A stretch of DNA of 64,000 nucleotides from Bacteroidota bacterium. Its GTDB lineage: Bacteria > Bacteroidota > Bacteroidia > Bacteroidales > NBLH01. Under the pieces are notes generated by a model, which saw nothing but the letters and a program-made list of their open reading frames with translations, was not told the origin of the DNA and did no database searches. The stretch lies in the NCBI GenBank assembly GCA_025361565.1, contig JANYKN010000140.1, positions 1-64,000 on the forward strand. Direction: 5' to 3'. Shown in pieces: positions 44,159 through 55,100 of this stretch. Positions within the stretch are counted from its first letter, which is position 1; each line of letters starts with the position of its first letter. A program made the position numbers and the translations under genes.

Positions 44159-46636
44159 ATGAACATCAGTATTTCAAATATCGGAAGAAATGTAATTACA
44201 AGTCGTAAGTTATTGATATCAATATTATTTGGACTTTTTGGCTTATTTTTTTCACCATATGGAATTACAATTAATTGGGATAATATAAGTATCGATTTAC
44301 CCTGGTCAATCATTTTTCCATTGCTGGCTTCATTGGCTTTTGGATATCGCTTTGGAATAGTAGCCGGTTTATCCGGAGGCGCATTGTTCCCCTTTTTGCT
44401 TTGGCCCGATGACGGTTGGTCCAATTTAACAACGGCTTTATGTTATACTTCATTTTTTGCAATTTTAGGATTGATCAACGAACCATCTATAGAAAAAAAA
44501 ATTAAATCTAAGAATTTACGCATCTTTTCAGCTCTTGCAGTTTGTGTTTTTATATTCGGCATTTATATTAGATTTATTTTCAACATTATGCTTTCCTTTA
44601 ATCCTCCATTTTGGGTCAATCAAACAATAAATGCGCTGGATTTGGATATTCTTCTTGGATTTTTCTTTAAAGACAGTATCAATCTTATTGCTTTTGTATT
44701 TATTGCGCAAACTTTATTGAAACTGCCAGTGGTTTGTAAATTATTGAGATTGCCGGTCTACCCAAATATGAAGGCAAATAGCCAGATTTTTATTTTTACA
44801 ATTGCCATTTCAATTTGTGTTTGGCTGGTTTATGTTGGATTGGGCAAATCATTGCTCAGAGGTGTAAATATATTACAACCCGAACACATTTCTTTGGCAT
44901 TGCTTGTAATTATAACCAGCGGATTTATTGTGGCACAAATCCTGCTTCGTTACAGTGAAAACCAATTTAGTATACAAATACAATTAAATACAAGTGAGGA
45001 AAATTTCAGGAAATCGATAGAATTTACTCCAGTACCTATTTCTGTAGCTAAACACAATGGCGAGATAGTTTTTATCAATAAGCAATTTATTAAATCATAT
45101 GGATATACAACCCATGATTTGCCAACCATTGAAAATTGGTTCATTTTAGCCTATCCTGATGAAGAATATAGAAATCAAGTAAAAGAAGAATGGAACAAAT
45201 TGATGGAATTTGCGATTCAAAATGATGCGCCAACTCCGGAAAGAGAGTTTTTTGCAACCTGCAAAAATGGAGAAATTAAAACCATCGAAATATCATGTTA
45301 CTTTGAAAAAGAATTAGCCATTTGTTCTTTTCAGGATATAACTGAACGCAAAAAAGCGGAACAAGAATTAATAAAAGCCAAAGAAAAAGCTGAGGATAAC
45401 GAAAAAATTTTACTGACAAAAAATGACGAATACGAGGCGCTTAACGAAGAACTTAAGCAAACAAACGAAGAGCTCAATTTTGCTAAAGAAAAAGCCGAAG
45501 AAAGCGATAGCTTAAAAACTGCATTTTTGTTAAACATGTCGCATGAAGTGCGAACTCCAATGAATTCAATAAATGGTTTTTCTCAAATGATCAATAATCC
45601 TGATTTATCAGTTGAAAAACGACAAAGATTCACATCATACATCATCGACAGTTCCAGACAACTACAGTCAATTGTTGATGATATTTTAACAATATCTGCT
45701 TTGGAAACAAAACAGGAAAGAATAACATCCGAACCAACCAACATAAACCACATTATATCAAATTTACATGATATATTTAAAACACAGGCACAAAACCAAC
45801 AGATTTCTTTTTTTGCAAAACAACAACTAACCGACAAGCAAGCTGAAATTTTTACAGATAAAACCAAATTAATTCAAATTTTATCGAATTTAATTGGCAA
45901 TGCCATCAAATTTACGCATAAAGGATTTGTGGAATTTGGTTACACAATTGTATCGGATTCGCCTGTAGAAACGCACGGCCGTGAGTCTCTACAATCAATA
46001 CAATTTTATGTAAAAGACACTGGGATAGGCATTAAATCCGAAATGCAGTCTCAAATATTTGAACGTTTTGTGCAGGTAGAAACCGGTATGACCAGAAAAT
46101 ACGGAGGAAATGGTTTAGGATTATCTATTTCAAAAGGATTTGTGGAATTACTTGATGGTAAAATTTGGGTAGAATCTGAATTCGAAAATGGTTCAACATT
46201 TTATTTTACTATACCTTACAATTCTTGCCTTGAAATGGACAACACAACTTCAGTTACAACACAAAATACTGGTTTTAAAACCATTTTAATTGCAGAAGAT
46301 GAGGAGTATAACTATTTTTTAATTGAAGAATTGCTAAAGGAACCTGATGTGCATTTAATACGCGCCAAAGACGGCAAAGAAACTGTTGAAATTTGCAAAT
46401 CAAATCCAAATATCGATTTGATTTTAATGGATATTAAAATGCCACTATTGGATGGAAATACAGCTGCTAAACAGATAAAAGAATTTAGACCTGATGTGAT
46501 AATTATTGCTCAATCAGCTTATACTTTAGAACAGTACAAATATAAATATCGCGAAAATGTTTTCGATGATTATGTAGCAAAACCAATAAACGGCAATGAG
46601 TTGAAACAAAAAGTGATGAAGTATTTTGATAAATAA
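44159..46636 (+). CDS. Hybrid sensor histidine kinase, membrane domain + PAS + REC
   Basis: The 825-aa hybrid kinase has a long N-terminal membrane domain (about residues 17-265, seven or eight helices; FGYRFGIVAGLSGGALFPFLLWP suggests a MASE-like or HPP-type sensor region). PAS (about 275-395, SFQDITERKK end), coiled linker, HisKA with His462 (NMSHEVRTPMNS), HATPase_c (IGNAIKFTH, DTGIGI, GGNGLGLSI) and REC with Asp758 (LILMDIKMPLLDG) follow. It contains an in-frame palindrome (ETHGRESL; DNA at 45965-45992). It is the last of the run; no output regulator gene follows, so its partner is elsewhere. Confidence 0.92.
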   Translation: MNISISNIGRNVITSRKLLISILFGLFGLFFSPYGITINWDNISIDLPWSIIFPLLASLAFGYRFGIVAGLSGGALFPFLLWPDDGWSNLTTALCYTSFFAILGLINEPSIEKKIKSKNLRIFSALAVCVFIFGIYIRFIFNIMLSFNPPFWVNQTINALDLDILLGFFFKDSINLIAFVFIAQTLLKLPVVCKLLRLPVYPNMKANSQIFIFTIAISICVWLVYVGLGKSLLRGVNILQPEHISLALLVIITSGFIVAQILLRYSENQFSIQIQLNTSEENFRKSIEFTPVPISVAKHNGEIVFINKQFIKSYGYTTHDLPTIENWFILAYPDEEYRNQVKEEWNKLMEFAIQNDAPTPEREFFATCKNGEIKTIEISCYFEKELAICSFQDITERKKAEQELIKAKEKAEDNEKILLTKNDEYEALNEELKQTNEELNFAKEKAEESDSLKTAFLLNMSHEVRTPMNSINGFSQMINNPDLSVEKRQRFTSYIIDSSRQLQSIVDDILTISALETKQERITSEPTNINHIISNLHDIFKTQAQNQQISFFAKQQLTDKQAEIFTDKTKLIQILSNLIGNAIKFTHKGFVEFGYTIVSDSPVETHGRESLQSIQFYVKDTGIGIKSEMQSQIFERFVQVETGMTRKYGGNGLGLSISKGFVELLDGKIWVESEFENGSTFYFTIPYNSCLEMDNTTSVTTQNTGFKTILIAEDEEYNYFLIEELLKEPDVHLIRAKDGKETVEICKSNPNIDLILMDIKMPLLDGNTAAKQIKEFRPDVIIIAQSAYTLEQYKYKYRENVFDDYVAKPINGNELKQKVMKYFDK
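45965..45992. repeat. Palindromic repeat inside the ATPase domain, copy 2
   Basis: A 28-bp near-perfect palindrome (central CACGGCCGTG; arms GTAGA... and ...TCTAC) with two mismatched pairs. It is translated in frame as THGRESL within the kinase at 44159-46636. It keeps the palindrome better than copy 1 (43414-43441) and so may be closer to the original element. Confidence 0.8.
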
Positions 46637-46937
46637 AGGATCTAAAATATAGAATATTCAACAATTACAGTAGCAAATCATTTACAACCAGATTTTTGAA
46701 TCATTTGCCAATTTTAAAAACTCTTATTAGCCTCCATTATCGTCTAGCTCGGTGAAAAAGAAATAAAAACTTGAGTTGTTCCTTTTAATTGGGAAGAAAA
46801 ATCAAAAAATTTTATCAATACAATATTCTACACAAAACATTACAAAATAAATAAAGGAAGTCAATTTTTAAAAAAATTAAAACATTTAAATAGTAGAGGA
46901 TTTATTATTTCTTAATTTTGAAAAAATTAATTGCTCA
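46637..46937 (+). promoter_or_regulatory. Intergenic region with -7 element of the module B regulator
   Basis: A 301-bp region with no ORF of note. TAATTTTG at 46913-46920 matches TAnnTTTG and is followed by GAAAAAAT, as in front of the module A regulator (13723-13730). No TGTA-N10-TCAGG box is present, so the regulator does not appear to control its own gene through those boxes. The rest shows nothing recognisable. Confidence 0.5.
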
Positions 46938-48551
46938 ATGAAGTTCCGATTGCTGATTTTAACAACATTATTTATCCTGTCCCTGCAAAATCTAATTGCC
47001 CAAAATCAGGTAAAAATAGATAGTTTGCAAATAGTATTAAATAACACAAAAGAGGATACCATCAAAATTAGAATACTACTTGATCTTTCTGTTGCTCACA
47101 GTCGGATCGATTTACTTAAATCATTGAAATTTGCCGAACAGGCACTTGAATTATCAAAACAAATTGACTATGATTTGGGCAAAGCCCGTTCGCATTTAAA
47201 AATGGGTAATGCTCTTATATTCATTGGTAATTATGAAAAAGCCCAGAGCAATTTTTTGGCAAGCTTGCAAATAGCACAGAAAAATAATTTTATAAACGAA
47301 GAATTTATTGCAACCACTCATCTTGGAATTATTCAGGACAGAATTGAAAAATTTGACAATGCGCTCAAATATTATTTTGATGCACTGAATATTTACAATA
47401 AAAGTGTTGAAAACAAAACACAAATAAATCAGATTCAAGGTCTTTACAACAATATCGGGAATATTTACCTTTCGAAAAATAAATTGGACATTGCCGAAGA
47501 GTATTATTTGAAAGGCTTGGCCTTAGCCGATCAAAAAAAAGATTATCTAAATATTGGTACTATCTGCAACAATCTTGGAAAACTTGAAAATCAAAGAAAA
47601 AACTTTGACGAAGCATACATATATTTAACAAAATCGCTCAAAGCCCGCGAAACGGTTAACGATAAATCTGGAATTGCAAAATCATACTTCAATCTTGGCA
47701 ACCACTTTTATGAGAAAGGCCAGATTGAAGAATCCGAAAGTTTTGTAAAAAAATCGCTCGAAATGGGGATGGAACTGAAGGAACCACTTACCAATCAAAA
47801 CGCAGCCCAATTGCTTTATCAAATATATAAAAAACAAGGAAAATTTGTTGAGGCGCTCGAATATCATGAAAAATTCAAAGCACTGAGCGATAGCCTGATG
47901 AATGAAAACAATATTCAGGAAATGACAAGGCTACAGATGCAGTTTGATTATGAAAAATCTGAAAAAGAAAAAGAGGCTAAAGCCCAAATGGTAAAATATA
48001 TGTATATCATCATTTTTTCGGCACTTAGCTTGATTATCATCATCTTTGCTTTGCTTTTTTTCCTGGCGCGCAGCCGAAGCAGGCACATAAAAGCAGAAAA
48101 GGAAAAACTTGAGGAGGCAATGCTCATCAAAAATAAGGAATTGACAACCAATGTTATTTACCTTTTAAAAAAGAATGAACTGATCAATAGTATTTCAACC
48201 AGGTTAATAAACCTGAAAGAAAAACTTAAACCCGAAAACAAAGAGCCTATCCAAAAAATAATTTACGATCTTCAATCCATTGCTGACAATGATGTATGGA
48301 ATGATTTTGAAATACGTTTTCAAAATGTACACCAGGAGTTTTACAATACCCTGCAAACAAAATTTCCGGATCTTTCGCCTTCCGAAATTAAACTGGCCGC
48401 CTTTCTAAGACTGAATATGACAACCAAAGAAATTGCCACAATTACCGGACAAAGCATCAATACACTCGAAACCGCAAGATACCGTTTAAGGAAAAAATTA
48501 GGAATTACCAACCAGGAAGTTAATCTCGTAAACTTTTTGTTACAGATTTAA
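46938..48551 (+). CDS. Membrane-bound TPR regulator with LuxR-type HTH, module B
   Basis: The 537-aa paralogue of the regulator at 12088-13704 has the same layout. A signal peptide (about 1-22, ending LIAQ) is followed by periplasmic TPR array (about 40-320, including GNYEKAQSNFLASLQIAQKN), one transmembrane helix (about 354-375), a coiled coil and a C-terminal HTH (TPR-distal: SPSEIKLAAFLRLNMTTKEI and ETARYRLRKKLGI). The HTH is about 84% identical by hand count to the module A one, much more than the TPR part, consistent with a shared DNA target and different signals. It precedes the promoter array at 48759-48907 and the small gene and protease on the same strand. Confidence 0.92.
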   Translation: MKFRLLILTTLFILSLQNLIAQNQVKIDSLQIVLNNTKEDTIKIRILLDLSVAHSRIDLLKSLKFAEQALELSKQIDYDLGKARSHLKMGNALIFIGNYEKAQSNFLASLQIAQKNNFINEEFIATTHLGIIQDRIEKFDNALKYYFDALNIYNKSVENKTQINQIQGLYNNIGNIYLSKNKLDIAEEYYLKGLALADQKKDYLNIGTICNNLGKLENQRKNFDEAYIYLTKSLKARETVNDKSGIAKSYFNLGNHFYEKGQIEESESFVKKSLEMGMELKEPLTNQNAAQLLYQIYKKQGKFVEALEYHEKFKALSDSLMNENNIQEMTRLQMQFDYEKSEKEKEAKAQMVKYMYIIIFSALSLIIIIFALLFFLARSRSRHIKAEKEKLEEAMLIKNKELTTNVIYLLKKNELINSISTRLINLKEKLKPENKEPIQKIIYDLQSIADNDVWNDFEIRFQNVHQEFYNTLQTKFPDLSPSEIKLAAFLRLNMTTKEIATITGQSINTLETARYRLRKKLGITNQEVNLVNFLLQI

Positions 48552-48758
48552 TTACCTAAACGGTGAGTTAAAAAAGCAAAAGTGCCCCACATTTTTTAAT
48601 CGCCGATAAAAAAATTTGAAGTGGTTCATTTTTGCAATAGATTTATTATTGAATTGCCTTCCATTTTTTTTCCGAACTTTCAATTTAAGCGTTTTGCTTT
48701 TTCATTTCAATCCAAAACCTGCCATTTTCTATTAAAACATACACTTTAACTTATTTGG

Positions 48759-48907
48759 TTATTAACCAACTTATTAACACTTCCGTGTAGGGGAAATGCT
48801 CAGGCATTTTTTTTAGTTGTACTAGTTTTCATCAGGTCAATTTTCCAAATGTACCAGTTTTAATCAGGACAAAAATTCTAATTCGACTTAGATTAAAGAT
48901 ATCATTG
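48759..48907 (+). promoter_or_regulatory. Conserved upstream array and promoter of module B
   Basis: TTATTAAC-CAAC-TTATTAAC direct repeat at 48759-48778. After 7 bp, three TGTA-N10-TCAGG boxes at 48786-48804, 48818-48836 and 48850-48868, exactly 32 bp apart. A TATCATTG -7-like element is at 48900-48907, 50 bp after the start of box 3. The start codon is 30 bp after the beginning of the -7 element if ATG 48930 is used, the same distance as in module A. There is no -33 TTTG at normal spacing. Box spacing of 32 bp is three helical turns, which puts bound dimers on one DNA face. Confidence 0.78.
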
Positions 48908-48929
48908 TATCCATTATAAAATGAAGGCC

Positions 48930-49130
48930 ATGAACATAAATAACGATAAAGAAGAGAACAGCGAATTGCCTTACAACCAAGATTTAGAAGGCGAACCAAC
49001 TATTGAAAATACGGATCAATTAATATTATTAAAGATCAATCAAAGAGAAGAAGAAAATCAAGCTTTAAAAAAAATTCTTGATAATCTAAATAAAGCATCA
49101 TTCAATACAAAAAAAAATCTCAAGAAATAA
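48930..49130 (+). CDS. 66-aa cytoplasmic coiled-coil protein, module B
   Basis: An upstream ATG at 48921 is in frame, but ATG 48930 (MNINNDK) aligns with the module A protein start (MKKNNDN), gives the same 66-aa length and the same promoter distance. The core (LLKINQREEENQALKKIL) is a short acidic/basic helix with a coiled-coil pattern. No signal peptide is present. It ends 14 bp before the protease start, so it is cotranslated with it. Its conservation between two diverged modules argues for function, which is unknown. Confidence 0.8.
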   Translation: MNINNDKEENSELPYNQDLEGEPTIENTDQLILLKINQREEENQALKKILDNLNKASFNTKKNLKK

Positions 49131-49144
49131 TTAAACTAAATTCC

Positions 49145-52100
49145 ATGAAAAAAAAATCTATTCAATCAATTAAGTTTGTTTTATTGATTTTAATTCTTGC
49201 AATGTTTAGCCATTTTAATACCTATTCGCAAGTATACAAAAGTGGCGTTCTGCAAGGTACAATAAGAATAAAAGTGAAGCCGGAGATAATTACTTCGATT
49301 TATGGGCTTGAAACCAGAACTAAAAGCGGCATTGTTGTAACAGGCATAAAATCGCTGGATCAATTAAGTGCGAAATATACAGTAACAAGTATCAAAAGGG
49401 TGTTTCCCTATTCTCCAAAATTTGAGGAAAGGCACATGAAACATGGCCTTCATTTGTGGTATGAAGTTACCTATACAAATACCACCAAATCATCAAGTGA
49501 CGATCTGGTTGAAATATATAAAGGACTTGATGTGGTTGATAAAGCAGAGGTTGTACACATGCCTGAACTAATTGACGGAAGCGGAAAACCTCATTATGTA
49601 TCAAAATCTACTTTGACCGATACACGTACTTCTGTGATGCCATTTAATGATCCTTATCTTAAAAAGCAATGGCACTACAACAATTACGGTCAATCAGGTG
49701 GAACAATTGGTGCTGACATAAACCTGTTCAATGGTTGGAGTACTACCCATGGAACGCCAAATGTTGTAATTGCAATAATGGATCAGGGCGTTGATTACAA
49801 ACACGAGGATTTACACAATATGATGTGGGTAAACGAGGCTGAATTAAACGGAGTAAAAGGCGTTGATGATGATGGAAACGGATTTAAGGATGATATTTAT
49901 GGAGTTAATTTTGCCGATAATACTGGCAATTTAAATATTGATTATCATGGAACACATGTGGCAGGCACGATTGCTGCCCAAAATGACAATGGAATTGGTG
50001 TATGTGGTGTTGCAGGTGGTTCTGGTATTGGAGATGGTGTAAGGATTATGTCTTGCCAGATTTTAGGAGGTCCGCGGGCAGCTGATATACCAGGTGCATA
50101 TGTTTATGCAGCCGATATGGGAGCTGTAATTTCTCAGAATAGCTGGGGATACCAAACACCTGGAACTTACGATGATGCAGTGAACGTAGGTATCGATTAT
50201 TTTATAGCTGAAGCTGGAAATTATCCGGGCAGCCCAATGAAAGGTGGAGTTGTAATATTTGCCTCGGGTAACAGCAATACCGAATTGATGATGTATCCAG
50301 GAGCCTATCAGAATGTTATCGGAGTAGATGCGTTAAACAGCATATCAACCAGGGCAAGCTACTCAAATTATGGAACATGGACAGATATTTCAGCTCCGGG
50401 TGGAGATGCCATGATGGATGCTGAGTTAAATGCACCTGCCGGATATTCAAATGGAATTATGAGCACCTTAAATGCAAACGGATATGGATACCTTGATGGA
50501 ACATCAATGGCTTGTCCTCATGTATCAGGAATTGCAGGTTTAGTTGTATCACAATTTGGCGGACCAGATTTTACAAATGAAATGCTTAAAACACATCTTT
50601 TAACAGGAGTACGATATTTATACGGAATACCTGGAAATATTCAATTAACAGGCAAGCTGGGTTCCGGATATATAGATGCAGCCCTGGCATTGAAAAAAGA
50701 CAATAAAATTGCACCCAATTCAATAACCGATTTGGCTTTTACAGGGATGGCACAGGATTTTGCTACAATAACCTGGTCGGTTCCTGCCGATGAGGATGAC
50801 GTTGCACCATTGAGTTTTGAAATTATCTATTCGAAAGTTGAAATTAATGCCGCAACCATTGCTCAGGCAAAAATTTTGAACTTGAGTAATATCAAAAATG
50901 TTGGTGAAACGCAATCTTATGAAATAACCGATTTACAGTCGGTAACCAAGTACTATTTTTCAGTTAGGGGAATTGACCGTTGGGGTAATGTTTCCGATTT
51001 TTCTAACCAGATAATCGGAACAACCAACAGTGGTCCGGTTACATCTTTCGATGCCGCAAAATCGGCATTGGATATTGTAATAAATGTAGCGCAAAATCCA
51101 CTTGGAGGCGATAGCGTAAAACTTATTAATACCGGCGAAGGGATGCTAAAATGGGATGTTTTATCTCGAGTAAAGACAATTACGCCATTAAGCAAAAGAC
51201 CCAATTTGCAATATCCAACTTCTCCAAATTCATATAGTCCAACTTACAATATTCTTTCCAATACCGTTGAACCTTCGATATTAAACAGTATTCAGCACGA
51301 CACGGTTGTTGATAAAGGATATGTAAATGAATGGGTAAGCCTAAAAGTATTTGGCGAATCAAATATTAATTTACCCAATTCATCTGCCACAAGGTTTTAT
51401 GTAAATGAAGAGGAAGGTTTCAATTTTACATTTACCGAGGCATATTTGCAGTTGGATACAGCAAAAGGCCCTGTAATTGTTGAGGTGTATGAAGGTTACG
51501 ATATTGCCGATGCAAAATTGTTATTGGCACAGGAAGTTAAGGCACCAAAACCTAATGGATATATGGGTGTTACATTAAATGAACAGATATTTTTCCCAAA
51601 AGGCAGTTATTTCTGGGTTGTTTACCATATTCCTGCAGGTAACAAATATCCCCTTGGCGGAGGATTGGAGCTCGGATCCGAAATGTCGAAAAATTGCTAC
51701 TACAGTACCAACGTAGGCAAAACTTGGAAATTGTTCGAGGATGTATACGATGACAACCGAGTAGTTTGGGCAGTTTTTGCAATGTCGCTCAAACAAAATG
51801 TTAATGATTTCATAGTTCTTTCACCCGACTCGGGAGTAATTGCAAGCAACCAATACAATTACATTTCGGCCAAAGTTGATGCTACAAAGATGATCAATGG
51901 CAGTTACAAGAGCAGCTTGGTTGTAAATACCAACGAAACAGGCAAACCAATGTTGCGCTTGCCAATCAATGTAACTGTTACTGGCCACCTTCCAAAAATA
52001 GAATCACTCAACCGGGTTGATTTTGGAGGCGTAATGATTGGTACAAGCAAAGATGTTAAAGTTACGGTTAAAAATACAGGTTTGGGAAGATTCAACTTTT

Positions 52101-55100
52101 TAAGCCCTTATTGCAACATATCCAATCCTCAATTTACTTATATTGGAGGGATAAATACCGTTTTTGAATCAGGTGCAAGCGAGGAACTTACATTCCGTTT
52201 TACACCAAATACAGCAGGCAATATTTATAGTTATGTTACGCTTTTGGATGCCAATGGGCACAATTATCAATTCCAGCTTTTTGGTTCAGCAGTTGAGCCT
52301 CCGATTGTGAAACTTAACCCGCCAACATCCACATTTAACAATCTTGCACTTGGCGATAGTATTGTAAACAGCATTTATGTCAAAAATACAGGAAAATATC
52401 CATTGGATTATTTCTTGCCTGCCTATGCCGATGGTTCCAATATGGAAACCAAACCTGCCAAAATCCAGAAATTTGGTTACACTTTTCAGGTTGATACCAT
52501 TGGAACTACATATGTTTGGAATGATATTGTAAGCACCGGTATTGATATTACGGACCAATTTAAAGGTAATACAATGACCAACATTTATAGCACCAAGATT
52601 GATATGGGCTTCGTTTTTCCTTATTATGGTAAATACGAAAACTCAATACATATCTCAAAATATGGGCTAGTGGCATTTCAGGTTGATGGAGCAATTTGGT
52701 CGGCAAATCCGGCGATGTACGATAATTATACCAACCCCACTAAATATATTTCAGCACTGGGTACGCCAATGCAGTTTTACGAGGCTGGTTTTGGTAAAGT
52801 CTATTATAGAAAAGAAGCCGATAAGTTCATTGTTCAATACGAGGATGCGCCATATTGGGATGGAAATATATGGGTAACCGAGGATGGCGAGAATTATACC
52901 CAGATTAGGGCATCCATTACCTTTCAAATTGTTCTGCACGACAATGGTGATATAAACTTTTATTATAAGCAAAATTCATATCCCGATTTATGGAAATGGT
53001 CGCTAGTGGCCATGGAAGATCGAACCAATGACGATGGAATACTTATTACGGGGCGCGAATGGAAGAAATACAATAATTGGATTGTTAATACAAGATACCA
53101 GGCTCATTCGGCAGTCAATATTTTTAATCCTGGATTGGGTTTGTTTTCTAATCTATCTAACACATTCGGAACCGTGTTGCCGGGCGATTCAGCAAAAATA
53201 AAATATACCATTAAAACCGACAGTTTAAATTTATTGTCGTATAGAGAGAATCTGGTTGTTGTTTCTAACGATCCCATCCACAATCCTTCCTTTCATGCGG
53301 TAGATTTTACAATTACTAGCGGAGGTGTATCAAATGTTACATCAGACACATCCGAATTTAATTTTGGGACTACATTTAAAGGTGGTATCAAAGAAAATTC
53401 CTTTATCTTATCAAATGATGGAAAAGCGATTGATAACGTAATATCTGCTACTTTCGACAATGGTTTTTATACAATAAAGGGGAACATTCCTGAAATTTTG
53501 AAACCAAATCGTCAATTGACATATATCATTGCCATGAAAACCGGAAGCATTGGCCTTAAAAATGATGTATTAAGACTTACAACAGCAAACGGGCAAATTA
53601 TTACAATAGCTCTTTCGGGCGAAGTTATCCAAGGGCCTGTTATTGAGCTTCAAACCAGCGCCGGTGCGGCACTTACAAGCATCACCAAGTTTATAACAGC
53701 AGGCAACAGTACGAGCCAGGCTTTTAAAATCAAAAATTCAGGGGCAGTAAACTTGAACGTAGCTCCTGTAAACAACGAATGGGCATCAATAAAAGAAACC
53801 ACAACTTCGGCCAACGAATTTGCTTATAACTACAAATGGAAATCGAGCAAAGATTTTGGTGGCCCAATATATGATTGGGTCGAAATAGCCAACAATGGTG
53901 GAACTAAAGTTACAGGCCTTGATTCATGGGCTGGTCCTGAATGGACCTCGGGTATAAAATTACCTTTTTCATTCAAATTCTATGAGAATGAATATGATAC
54001 GCTTTATATTGGCGCCAATGGTATTCTGACATTTACCAAAGGTCAGGATGAATATAATTATTACTTTTCAGTAAAAGGAATTCCATTGAAAGGAATTCCC
54101 AATAATTACATTGCACCGTTGTTTTTGTTCGGTGGTCCGGATTGGGTGGTTATGTATCCACTGGTTGGCGTATATTATAAACTGGAGGAAGACCGTGTAA
54201 TTATTGAATATAGGGATTTTAACTCAGCCTTTACTATGGGCGATCCAATTTCGTATCAGGCTATTTTATATAAAAATGGAAATATCAAGTTCCAATACGT
54301 AATGCCAGCAAATACCTCTAACACAGTTACCGATAAAGGCGAAATTGGTATTGAAAACATTGATGGTACAGATGGAGTTGAAATATCAAACAATCAAACT
54401 TTTGTAAACTCAAATATGTCCATTGAGCTTTATCCGGTAAGGACATATTCTATTGCGCCAAACGATTCCAAAGATTTTATTATGGATCTTACAGCCAAAG
54501 ATTTGGTTGCCGGTACATTTGCCGATAGCGTTCAGTTTTTAACAAATGATCCTTTGGCACTTACAAAGAAACTTCCCGTGAAAATAATTGTTTCTGGAAC
54601 ACCTGAAATTTCAAAACCCGATTCAATTGCTTTTGGCGATGTAATGATTGATTCAAAAGTTCCTACTATCACTAAGGAGTTTGAGATTAAAAATACAGGT
54701 ACCGCTAACTTTATCATTACAGGAATATCCCAAAGTTTAGCTTCGTCAATTAAAGTTGAAGTCTACACCAAATCAGGCGATTATTGGATATGGAACTTGG
54801 CGAGTGCTTCGGGTTTATTCCCACAGACAGTGGTAGCTAAATCGGCAATGAAATTTAGGGCAACGATTACACCAACTGTTCCTGTCAATTTATCTGACAT
54901 TCTTCATCTCACAACTACGTTGGCTGTTCCGGATCAAAGCATTCCAATTATCGCTCGGATTTATAATCCTGCAATTGCTGAAACAAGCCAGGATACGATT
55001 ACTTATTATGCTCAAACATCGGTATTTAAAACTACGCATACACTTAACTTGAAAAATGCTGGGGGGTATCCTTTAAATTATAAGCTAAACATCGATTATA

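Noticed and set aside
48786-48868. The regularly spaced boxes as a CRISPR array
   Set aside because: Only 9 of 19 positions per box are conserved, there are three units, and no cas genes occur. The same arrangement precedes a promoter in module A, so a regulatory array fits better.
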